A DNA stretch of 64,000 bases, from positions 895,501-959,500 of the forward strand of contig JANHCV010000005.1 in NCBI GenBank assembly GCA_025594325.1, read 5' to 3'. Made by a program: the position numbers and the translations under genes. Shown here piece after piece: positions 1-9,648 of this stretch. The number at the start of each line of letters is the position of its first letter. The stretch's first letter is position 1. This DNA comes from Blastocladiella emersonii ATCC 22665. Taxonomy: Eukaryota > Blastocladiomycota > Blastocladiomycetes > Blastocladiales > Blastocladiaceae. The notes beneath the pieces are model-generated. The model worked only from the letters and a program-made list of their open reading frames with translations. It was not told where the DNA came from and searched no databases.

Positions 1-3000
1 TCCTGTCCTACACCAAGCTCCAGGGCGGCATCCTCGACGCTACCACCTGCTTCACCGCCATTGCCCTGTTCCGCGCCCTCAACAACCCGATCGACGACCT
101 CTCGTACCGCATCACCAGCTTCTTTGAGACCCGCGTCTCGTACCACCGCATCCGCAAGTTCCTCAAGGACGAGGTCGACATGGACTACTACGAGCAGCAC
201 CCGCTCTCCGCGACCGTCCTCAACGACAACGAGAACAACGCGCACCAGGCCGCCGTCGCGGCCGCCGCCGCCGTCGCGGCTGGCTCGGCCCGCGCTCCGC
301 TCCTCGGTTCCGCCGCCTCGGCTGCTGCGGCGTACGGCACGTTCCGCGCCGACTCGGGCAACGACCTGCTCCAGACGGCCGCCCCGCCCGCCGTCGGGTT
401 CAAGAACGCCACGCTCTCGTGGGCCGACTCGATTGCCCCCGAGGAGGAGGACGACGACAAGGCCAAGACGACCGAGGCCGACAAGAAGAAGGAGAAGGAG
501 TCGGCCAAGCCCGCCACCGCTCCCGCCGCCGCCGTCGCGTCCAGCTCGTCGTCGTCGTCGAGCTCCGCGTCAGGCCTGCCGACCGAGGACTCGGTGTCGC
601 TGACGGAGCCCGAGCCGTTCAAGCTCAAGAATCTGGACGTGCAGTTCCCCGCGGGCAAGCTGTCGCTGATCGTCGGGCTGACGGCCAGCGGCAAGTCGTC
701 GGTCCTCAACGGCCTGCTCGGCGAGATGAAGCTCGAGTCGGGCGCGGTGCAGATGCCGGCCGACGGCGTCGCGCTCGTGTCGCAGCAGGCGTGGCTCATG
801 AACGCGACGATCCGCAAGAACATCACCTTCTCGCTCCCCTACGACGAGCTGCGGTACAACCGCGTCGTCGACGCGTGCGCCCTGACCCGCGACTTCGAGA
901 TTCTCGCCGGCGGCGACCTGACCGAGGTCGGCCAGCGCGGCATCATCTGCTCCGGCGGACAGAAGCAGCGCATCAACCTCGCCCGCGCCACCTACTCGAA
1001 TGCCAGCGTGATTTTGGTCGATGATTCTCTCAGCGCGCTCGACGCGCCAACTGGGCGCGCCGTCTTCGAAAAGGCGATCCTCGGCGAGCTCGCGGGCCGC
1101 ACCCGCATCATGGTGACCAACGCCGTCTCGCTCGCGGCCGCCAAGGCCGACTTCATCGTCGTCATGCGCGGCGGCGAGGCGGTCGCGCAGGGCGACCTCG
1201 CCACCGTCACGGCGCAGCTGCAGGGCACCGAGGAGGCGCGGCTGTTCGAGTCGATCGAGGGCGACGACGAGGACGACGACGACGAGGGCACCACCGTCGA
1301 TGCCGCCGAGCCCTCCTCGTCTGACGACGACAAGGCCGGCGCCGAGCGCGCGGCCAAGGCGACCGCGGGCAAGTCGGGCGTCGCCGCCAACACGGTCGAG
1401 GCCAAGCGCAACGGGCGCGTCGAGCTCGGCGTCTACTTCATGTACCTGCGCGCCACGGGCGGGGTCCGGTTCTGGGCCTTCTTCCTCGTCGGCACCTTCG
1501 CCACGTACCTGTGCCGCATCGCCGCCGACAACTGGCTGCGGATCTGGGCCAAGCAGTACACGTCCGAGGCGCCCGCGGGCTCGGTCGAGCCCACCGCGGC
1601 GTTTGGGATCGCGGCGCTCGTACGCGTCCTGCAGCAGACGGTCGACGTCAACTTCTACCTCGGCGTCTACTCGATCATCGGCCTCGTCACCGTGTTCGTG
1701 CAGTTCGGGCAGTCGTACTACAAGTACATTGGGTCGATGCGCGCGAGTCGCCGGCTCCACTCGCAGCTCCTCAACAGCGTGCTCGCGGCGCCCGTGTCCT
1801 TCTTCGACTCGACGCCGACGGGCCGCCTGCAGAACCGGTTCTCGCAGGACATGGGGTCCATCGACTCGAGCATCATGAACAGCCTGTCGTCGTTCATCAG
1901 CTTCGTCGTCGGCATGGCCGTCGAGCTCGGGCTCGTGGGCGCGGTCGTGCCCATGTTTCTCCTCGTGGTCCCGTTCCTCCTGTACCTGTACTGGTCGATC
2001 GCCGACTACTACCTGGCCACGACGCGCGAGATCAAGCGCATCCAGTCGACGCACCAGTCGCCGCAGTTCTCGCACTTCGAGGAGTCGATCGCCGGCGCGT
2101 CGTGCATCCGCGCGTACCGCGCCGAGCCGCGGTTCATCCGCCACATGTGGCGCACCGTCGACAACGTCAACCGCGGGCTCGTCTCCCAGATCGGCCTCAA
2201 CCGGTGGATGTCGCAGCGCACGGGCTTCGCCGACTCGCTCGTCCTCCTGTGCACAGGGCTCGCAATCCTCTTCTCGCTCGACACGCTCGACGGCGGGCTC
2301 GCCGGGTTCACGCTCTCGTACGCGCTCGTCTTCTCGTCGAGCGTCGTCTGGCTCATCCGCACCTGGTCAATGCTTGAAATCAGCGCCAACGCCGTCGAGC
2401 GCGTTGGGGAATGGCTCAACCTGCCCCGCGAGGAGGACACGCTCGTCGCCGCGAGTCTCGAGGACCAGTCCCAGCAGATCGTCAACGGGACGGCCCCCGC
2501 CGACGCCGCCGCGCAGCCGCCCCGCATCCTCCAGTCGGTCCCCGCGTCGTGGCCCGCCCACGGCCGCGTCGAGTTCAAGGACGTGACGTGCCGCTACCGC
2601 GCCGACCTCCCGCCCGTACTGCACAACATCCACTTCACGGTCGCGCCTGGAGAGCGTGTTGCCATTTGCGGCCGGTACGCTTTACTTCAACACCCGACTT
2701 TTTGAAAGCACATTTACTCACTTTTCATTCGCTCGTTCCTCACGTAGTACCGGCGCGGGCAAGTCGTCCGCGGTCCTGTCGCTGTTCCGGTTCATCTCGT
2801 GCGAGACGGGCGCCATCACCATCGACGGGATTGACATCTCGACCATCTCGCTGCACGACCTGCGCTCGCGGCTCGCGATCCTGCCGCAGGACCCGGTGCT
2901 GTTTGAGGGCACGGTGCGGCAGAACCTGGACGTGTTCGGCGAGTTCGACGACGAGGTGCTGTGGCGCGCGCTCAACCGCGTCCAGTGCAGCGGCGCGACC

Positions 3001-3479
3001 CCGCTCACGCTCGACACCCAGGTCGCCGAGGGCGCGTCCAGCCTGTCGGTCGGCCAGCGCCAGCTCCTGTGCATCGCGCGCGCCCTGCTCAAGTCGGCCA
3101 AGATCGTTGTCATGGACGAGAGTACCGCGTCCATCGACGCTATCAGCGACACCAAGATCCAGTCGGTCATCCGCGAGAGCCCCGAGTTTGCTGGGTCGTC
3201 GATCATCTGCATCGCGCACCGGATCAAGACGGTCGCTGACTTTGACCGGTACGTTTTTGCGCGATCCGTCTCGCTGAGGGAGCTTTTCCTGACTCTGCAC
3301 TTCTCTCTTGTAGGATCATCGTGCTCGATGCTGGCCGCGTGGTCGAGGAGGGCTCGCCGTACGCGCTCATGCACGACCCGGCCAGCGTCTTCTTCGGCAT
3401 GTGTGTCGAGACGGGCGAGTTCGAGACGCTGCTCCAGCTCGCCGAGGAGACTGAGGCCAAGAAGCGGGCACAGAGCTAG
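1..3479 (+). CDS. ABCC/MRP-type ABC transporter, 3' part (5' end outside window)
   Basis: Full ABC transporter of the C subfamily, an ATP-driven exporter of conjugates or drugs in the plasma or vacuolar membrane. Exons, in frame 3: 3-2674, 2748-3248, 3314-3479, giving about 1,112 residues. Visible in order: the end of membrane domain 1; NBD1 with Walker A GLTASGKSS near residue 225, signature CSGGQKQR and Walker B VILVDD; an acidic linker; membrane domain 2 (about 480-785); NBD2 with Walker A GRTGAGKSS, signature LSVGQRQ and Walker B IVVMDE. The first intron (73 nt) splits the codon just before the NBD2 Walker A, and splicing restores the motif exactly. The linker between membrane domain 1 and NBD1 is unusually rich in Ala, Ser and acidic residues. 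The family is clear; the substrate is not. Confidence 0.93.
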
Positions 3480-3636
3480 ATGATGTGGTTTCGTGCGAGA
3501 GCGAGTGGAGTGATTTCTAGTGTGCCTCATTTTCAATCTGTCAACGTTTTGTTACCCTCACCCACGCTGATTTCGCGTCTCGATGCGAACGTCATGAGCC
3601 GAACCTCCAAACGCGTCGAGAACGCGAGACATGGGA

Positions 3637-3693
3637 GACGCGTCGCGGTCACGCGGGTGATCAGCTGATGTTCGGCTCTGATCCGCTATAAAT
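3637..3693 (+). promoter_or_regulatory. Upstream module of family gene A: MluI-box-like site and TATA box
   Basis: GACGCGTC at 3637-3644 and TATAAAT at 3687-3693, with a GTGATCAGCTGAT stretch between them. The MluI core ACGCGT resembles the MBF-bound MCB box of other fungi (known elsewhere, inferred here). A mirrored copy lies at 32730-32786. The TATA box is about 570 bp before the family-type ATG of gene A, so either the leader is long or an upstream ATG in the same open frame (3812) is used. Confidence 0.4.
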
Positions 3694-4264
3694 CTCGGCG
3701 GATCGCCCCGCCCACCCCTCGCTCTCTCTGACCCTAAAGGAGAGATGCAACTAGCAGCATAAAAGGCGAACGTACGGAGCACGACTCGTTGCTCGCACCC
3801 GTCACTGCCCTTTGGGAAGGTCCTCGAACCCCGATGTCCTGCGCGCCTTGAGCGAGAGCTCAGGCGCGCTCCTCTTGCAGAGGCCCGTCTGTTCCTCGGC
3901 CGTCGGCCTCCTCTCGAGGGGACTGATGCGGAACACGGGTGGACGTGTGGCACCAGCAAGTCGGTCGCTGTCCACGACGACAGTGAAAGCGGCCACAGCG
4001 GGGACATTCTATTCAGTGCAATATGCTGCAGCGCCGCCCCCTCGCGGCGGCGCGCACTCAATGCGGACTATTGTTGCGTCTCTCCCCTCTCTCCCTTGCT
4101 ACTTTGTGTTGTCGTGCTGCCCGGATCGAGGGACGTGTTGCTTGTTTCTATTGAGCGTGTGCGTTGAGGGCGAGTGGCTGAGTGGGCGGCTGGGGGAACA
4201 TGTTGCTGCCACCACGACCGTCCCCCTTCTCTCCTCCCATTGTCAACGCCCGTCACCAAACGCA

Positions 4265-5491
4265 ATGTGTAACCTCATGCAACCTGAGGAACCGGGCCCG
4301 CCCATACGCGTTCTTGCGGATTTACCCCCCGAGCTGCTCATCGACGTGGTCCGACTCTGCAAGCCGCGCAGCTCGCTTGCTGCGGCGACTACCGTTCTTG
4401 GCAGCACGACGCGCGACGACCTCGTCTGGCACTCGTGGGTGCTGCGCCTGATTGCGCGCCTCGACGCTGCCACAGCAGGCCCACACCAACCGATCGGACT
4501 TGTCGCGCGGTTGTTCCACCTTGGTCCTCCCGCCGCACCTGACAAGCTCATCTTCCGGTACGCCAGCTTGCTTTGTCGTCGCATTCGCACCAGCGGCGTG
4601 GACGCAGCCCAGCTCCAAGCTCTCGCCGAGCAAGACCCCCTCACCTTGGCTGCCCTGCCGCCCTTGTGCCATCCCGGCCTTGGCTATCTGCGCCTCATGT
4701 TGGCAGCCATCAAGGACGGCCGTTTGGACCTATTTCGCAGCATGTTCCTGGCGCTCGCTGCTCATGCCCCGCAAGTTCTTGGCGTTGTGATGGATCGGAG
4801 CCACTGGGCATCGTTCATGGGCGCAAGTCACTGCAGGGAATTTGGTGCAAGTATCGCCAGCAGCACCACATCTGGGTCTGTCGCCGAGGCCGTTCCATGG
4901 GACAAGGCACTCATGATTGACGCTCTCGCGTTCACCGCCATCGGCGATTTGCGCTACTTGGCGCTCCAAACCCTGCTTTTGTACGACGGAGCTCACCGCG
5001 TATACGTTCCTCAACTGCTCGCAATCGTTGGCGAGATTCCTTCGATGTACTTGCAGGCTCACGGGCGCGAGGAAGATCACGCGGCCATGTTTGCATGGCT
5101 TTACGAAAGTTTGCCGCTTATGCCGCAATCTGCGCACGCGTCATACGTCAGTGCTGCTCTTAGACATTGTGGCCATCGCTGCGTTCTCCAACAGCTGCGA
5201 CAGCTTCCCAAGCTCATCGTTCCTGCCCTGCCGCTTCAACCTTGCATGTTCAGCAACTTTCATGGCTTTTGCAGTCAGATTATTCGCCGGTTTGATGACG
5301 ATTTACCGGTTAGCGAGCTCGAGCTTCTTGACCGCGACGGTTACATTCAAACTGAGGCCTGCAGCCATATCGTTGGTGCTGCAATTGCACGTGGGGAGGG
5401 TGCGTTTGTGGCCAAGCTTTGGAAGCAACGCGACGAGCCAACGTGGCGCGCGCTCTTGCTTGAAGGTACTGAGCTGCCCGGCACTACGTGA
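4265..5491 (+). CDS. Family gene A, N-terminal part with F-box-like segment (left arm)
   Basis: A 408-residue reading frame of the local multigene family; function unknown. Its start, MCNLMQPEEPG, is followed by an F-box-like helix segment (LPPELLIDVVRL, then RDDLVWHSW), then helical stretches resembling ankyrin or HEAT helices, such as LGYLRLMLAAIKDGRLDLF. The frame is open upstream to an ATG at 3812, but the family-type ATG pair at 4265/4277 matches the one in gene B. Relative to B/C the protein lacks its second half, which survives downstream as a broken relic. A GT at 5466 and a TAG ending at 5532 mark a 67-nt candidate intron at the same place and of the same length as in B/C, but splicing there leads out of frame. 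F-box membership is tentative. Confidence 0.6.
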   Translation: MCNLMQPEEPGPPIRVLADLPPELLIDVVRLCKPRSSLAAATTVLGSTTRDDLVWHSWVLRLIARLDAATAGPHQPIGLVARLFHLGPPAAPDKLIFRYASLLCRRIRTSGVDAAQLQALAEQDPLTLAALPPLCHPGLGYLRLMLAAIKDGRLDLFRSMFLALAAHAPQVLGVVMDRSHWASFMGASHCREFGASIASSTTSGSVAEAVPWDKALMIDALAFTAIGDLRYLALQTLLLYDGAHRVYVPQLLAIVGEIPSMYLQAHGREEDHAAMFAWLYESLPLMPQSAHASYVSAALRHCGHRCVLQQLRQLPKLIVPALPLQPCMFSNFHGFCSQIIRRFDDDLPVSELELLDRDGYIQTEACSHIVGAAIARGEGAFVAKLWKQRDEPTWRALLLEGTELPGTT

Positions 5492-5532
5492 TAAAAGTTT
5501 TCCACCGTGCTCACCCATGCTGTGCCGTGTAG

Positions 5533-6498
5533 CACATTCCTCAGCACATTCTTCACCATGTCGCCTCACAATCCGCCAACAATGATGGCGCCAGCCATCA
5601 ACATGCATGCCAGTTGAGCCCGCTCAACCTCAAAGAATTTGGAAGAGTCTACCTCAAGGCTATTTGGCCCGGCTCCAGTCCCACTCGGTGGTCCGTTGCC
5701 CATTGCTTGCTTGAGGGCGATTTTGTTGCCCATCCGCTGGACTTGCTGCACATGTTTGTCCTCTGACACAAAGTTGACCCGGTGATCAAACACGGCTTCG
5801 CTTTGGAAGCACCTATTCACCGAAAGCTCACTGTAGACGTCGTGCGTTTAGTTGTCGCCACAATCGCAAATCCAGACACTCGAATTGCCACCATAACCAC
5901 AATACTGCAAGCCAAGCGGCAGTCCGCGCTTCTTACCGCCATGCTTGCAGTTTTCATGTCGCCAGAGGGCATGAAAACAAGTGCTTGTCATTCCGCCGCG
6001 TGGCTTCTTCCTGGACTTGACACTTGCGCCAACTGCCCGCTGCTCGCTCAGCAGGCGTGGTGGGATACGGTGGCCGTGCTTGCTGCAGAGGTTCAAGAGA
6101 TCGCGTTATATGGTGCCATGCCAGAGTGGTTGCTCCTGTGCGGATTCGTGGACACTGCGCGCTTGTGCGACTCCCGCTTTGGCTGCGACGCATTCGCTTC
6201 AGCTCAGCAAATCGCGCACATCTACTTTGGCACACAAGTGGCCTCTCCCGCGGACCTGATATCTGGCGAAATTTGATACTTGCCCTACCTCGACTCGTCA
6301 ACGATCTGGCAGCTCCTTCCTGACGGCGCGCTTGACAATGGCCTCTCACCGCTTATGCTGGCACTATTGGTCAATAGGACAGCTCACACGCGTGAAGTTG
6401 ACGTCTCCATCATGGTGGCCATGGCCAAGCACTGTGCTCCGCAGACGGTCATGTCCGCCGAGTTTGTCGCGGCACTGGAAGATAGTGACGCTGGATGA
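5533..6498 (+). pseudogene. Relic of the C-terminal half of family gene A
   Basis: Frame 1 from 5533 reads HIPQHILHHVASQSAN and continues through LEGDFVAHPLDLLHMF, matching LSGNFIAHPLDLLYMV in B/C. It is interrupted by in-frame TGA codons at 5764-5766 and 6274-6276 and ends at 6498. It keeps the family motif CPLLAQQAWW, the block RLVVATIANPDTR and the terminal IWQLLPDGALD segment. The frame is also out of register with the splice from gene A. The same two TGA codons occur in the right arm. I read it as a decayed exon; stop-codon readthrough cannot be excluded. Confidence 0.7.
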
Positions 6499-6940
6499 TG
6501 GCTTCCGATCTATACATTTGCATCCCTTTGTGCCTCCTCAAGCTTCCCGAACAGACAGGCTGTTGCGCAAAGCTGAGGTTAGTACTCGTGTCAGCGGTCT
6601 GTTGGGCGGCCAACGCGCCAATCAACCCTGCATACCACGTCTCTCTGACATTGTATTGCGGTTGTCACACTTGCTGCCTCATGTGATAGCTCTCCGCCGC
6701 TAGTTGATCACATTAACACGTGGGTCGCACAGCCTTGCGTGTTAACTACTGAGCTGCCCGCATCGTGGGCACGTTGCTGATTCTTGTCTTTTCATGATCA
6801 TTGGCCCGGCCCCGGCGCAGTCGCGCGTCGTTTATGCGCAAGGGCGGTCACGACGGGTGGCGTCGGCGCCACTCGACAAGCGTCTCGACCTCGACGGCGA
6901 TCTGTTGCTCTCTTGCACCCCACTCCTAACAAACACCGCC
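6499..6940. other. Intergenic region between family genes A and B (left arm)
   Basis: No conserved coding signal. It contains TCATGTGAT at 6679-6687 and a TGATCACATTAACACGTG stretch starting at 6705, candidate E-box-like upstream sites for gene B. Short open frames here look like chance. The mirrored copy is 29483-29924. Confidence 0.5.
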
Positions 6941-9242
6941 ATGTTAAACTCCATGCAACGTGCTCCTCCGGAGCTTAACCTTGCGAATTTCCCTCCTGAA
7001 GTGCTCGCCGAGGTGATCCGGCTCAGCGAGCCCCGTCGCGCTCTCGCGCCCTCCTCGGCCATCTTGCTCAGCGCAGCGCGAGACGACTTTGTCCGGCTCC
7101 TGTGGGCTCGCCGTGTGGTGGTGCAACTCAGCACCATCGTTGCGGGGCTACCGCCTCCAGATATGCCAGTCGTTTACAACCATCAGTTCGGCCAAGAACC
7201 CAAGTGGCCAAGTAACGACCTTGTCACGCACCTGTTCAAAACCGATCCCAACGACTCATCCACCCTTTCAGCGGCCCCGTGGTCCCTCGACCACAACTTC
7301 AACTCGAGCGGCTTACTGGTCCAGTTTACGGATCATCTGCTTCGCCACATTCGAGCGAGTGACGTGCAAGCCGATGCCCTTGTGGTCCAACTTAACCGCA
7401 ATGGTGGCAAATCGCACGCGTTGCGTCACCCTCTCGTAGCCTACCTCCACCTATTGGTCGCCGCAATTAGCTATGGTCGGGCTGACTTGTTCCACAACAT
7501 GCTCACCAAGCTCACAACCAAGTTTCCACACGCTCTCGACCTCTCGCTTCGTCCAGCCGACTGGGTACGGCTTCTCTACGACAAGCAAAACCCGAAATCT
7601 ACGCGGTACAAAGTCTGCAGCAAGCTTGGCCCCTTCGCGCACCCGGATTTTGTTGCCGGACTGCCGGACGTGCTAGCTCTTGTCGCCATCTTAAATTGGC
7701 GCGTCCCGCTGCTCGAGACCTTGCTGGCTGACGACGCCCATCCTATTGACACTGCTGCGCTTACCCGCTGCATGAGCGACCAGCAGTCTATCTACATTTT
7801 GCACCAACGCATGGACCTGTGCGAGCCCGAGCAGCTCAATGAGCAATTGGCCTTGTTTAAATGGCTGTTTGCGAGATTGGAGCACATGATGGAACCGGCA
7901 CGTAAAGCTTACGTGGCAGTCTCGCTCGAGCGGCGCATGTTTCGCCAGGTGATCCCGCTTCTGCAGCAGTTTCCACAGCACTTTTCGTGGGCCACGTCGC
8001 TTGACCCTCGCAACGTGGATGAGCTTCACGTTCTCGGGCGCTGCATTATTCGATGGTTCTATGACGATTTGTCACTACGCGAGCTTGATCTCCTTGACCG
8101 TCAAGGCTATGTGCAACCGTCGGCACATGCATCTCTCCTTGGCGCAGCGATTGCGCGAGGCGAACGTTCCCTGGTGCGCAAGTTTCGAGCGCTGCACGAC
8201 GACCAGGGTTGGGCTGCGCTCTTACTCGCTGGTACGAGTCTGACCTGTTGATCCGTACGCACCGTAACCGTCAAAGCTAATCGTGGCCATGCTGGTAGCC
8301 TTTGACCAAAGTCTCCATGCTCTGCAAGATGGACTTCCGCAGCGGATTCTTCACTTCGTGTCTACCAACGGCCGGACGGAAAACTCTCAAACTGCGCGCC
8401 GCTTGACACTGGACGCTTTGGTCGCATTTGCAAACGTTTATATCAAGCACGAATTCATGTGTGCTCTTCACACGAACGGGTTACTCAGCGGAAATTTTAT
8501 TGCTCATCCGCTTGACCTGCTTTATATGGTCGTCGGTCGCAGCAGATGCACGCAGACACCCATCATTTCGTGCGATGTTCGTGAAAACATTGAACGCCTG
8601 CTTGTGGTTACCATCGCAGACCCCAATACGCGAGACGAGGCAATGCACTTGATTCGAGAGGCAGAGCTTCAGACGCTACTTTTCACGGCGCTCCTTCCGG
8701 CTCGCGACCAGGACAAACTTTACCAAAACCTCTTTGCTTCTGCTTCAACCACACACGGAGCATCAACTTTGGAGCCGAGTGCCCCGTGCCCACTATTCGC
8801 TCAGCAGGCTTGGCGCGATGTAGCAGCCATTTTTGCAGCTGAACCGTTGGACGGCCCCACCTGCACCGCGGTTCAGGTATGGGGATCGATGGCGACCATG
8901 GTAGCGACCCCATGCGGTTGCAATTCCGACCTGGGCTGCGATTCTCTGGCGTCGGCTCTGCAGTGCGCGCAGATCTTGCTTGACCTTGACCCAACCGACG
9001 CGATTGCCTGCTTCTGCTATGAAGTCTTTGGCTCTTTTGCGCACGAAATACCGCTCACAGTCTGGCAGCTTATTCCCGAAGGTTTACTCGATGGTGCTGT
9101 CCCGCCTTACAGCTTGGCGAATTATGCCGTTCGCGCTGCTGCGCGGGAGAACATGGAGGTGTCCAACGTCGTGGCCATGCTTGCACGAGCCGCTCCCCTA
9201 GCGGTCACCTCAACCGAGTTCACTGCGGTTTTGAACGCGTGA
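6941..9242 (+). CDS. Family gene B/C, full-length F-box-like multigene-family protein (left arm)
   Basis: Two open frames joined by a 67-nt intron: exons 6941-8231 and 8299-9242, 744 residues. The donor is GTACGA and the acceptor GGTAG; the join restores the frame as ...LLLAG-A-FDQSLH. The start MLNSMQR matches the ATG pair of gene A. Parts: F-box-like segment (FPPEVLAEVIRL, RDDFVRLLWAR) at residues 8-45; helical repeat-like middle (VAYLHLLVAAISYGRADLF); C-terminal domain with RLLVVTIADPNTR and CPLFAQQAWRDV. This is the only family type here with an intact second half, so it is the reference for judging the others. Function unknown; an SCF-type adaptor role would follow only if the F-box is real. 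The last residues lie across the inner repeat boundary. Confidence 0.75.
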
Positions 9243-9648
9243 ATCTCCTTTTGACTTTGTTTTCTTTCAATTCTTCCGATTTGCCCCACCATGTTCCGCA
9301 GCCCGCACCATTGGAAGCGTCGGTTTATCACGTGAGTGGCGCAACGCGTCCTACCACGATCTGCGGGCGGCCGTTTCATCATGGCAATGGTGACATGAAT
9401 AGATTTGCTGTGAAAGACTAGTTGTTTTGAGAAGTTCGCGGGAGCAGCGATTAGGTATCTCACGAAACCGACGCTATAGCGCGACGCGTCTCGCAACGTT
9501 TTCGGCGACGCGTTTTTGTCTCTCTTGACATCTGCACGCTTTTGATAGTTATAAATATCAAACGAGTCAGTTGTTTCTGCCTCGAAAACATCAAATTCGG
9601 CACCCCGCCGACCCTAGCGGGACAACGGGCTTGAGCTGCTTGGCGCAC
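9243..9648. other. Convergent intergenic region with orphan promoter-like motifs (left)
   Basis: Lies between the 3' ends of B/C and D, where no promoter is expected. It nevertheless holds TCACGTGA (9328-9335), ACGCGTC (9344-9350), GACGCGTC (9483-9490), ACGCGT (9508-9513) and TATAAAT (9550-9556). The 25 bases at 9326-9350 recur exactly, inverted, at 27070-27094 beyond the other arm. Any transcript starting here rightwards would run antisense through gene D. Confidence 0.5.

Larger units (their letters stand above)
3623..9223. repeat. Left arm of a 5,601-bp inverted repeat
   Basis: Position p in this arm pairs with 36423-p in 27200-32800, with no indel detected. Every open frame on both strands, 3802 through 9239, recurs with the same translation at the mirrored coordinate. 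I compared the ends base by base: identity starts at C3623 (A3622 opposes G) and stops after C9223 (T9224 opposes C). The arm carries family genes A and B/C with their upstream regions. No terminal repeats, transposase or target-site duplication is visible at the ends. Confidence 0.95.

Noticed and set aside
3812-4264. N-terminal extension of gene A from the ATG at 3812
   Set aside because: The extension has no counterpart in B/C and the family-type ATG pair at 4265 matches that of B; kept only as an alternative.
5764-5766. Selenocysteine reading of the in-frame TGA codons
   Set aside because: No conserved Cys or Sec is expected at these positions, no SECIS-like hairpin was recognised, and the spliced frame is also shifted; decay is simpler.
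3623-9223. Transposon explanation for the inverted repeat arms
   Set aside because: No transposase, integrase, reverse transcriptase, terminal repeats or target-site duplication is visible; the arms contain family genes only.
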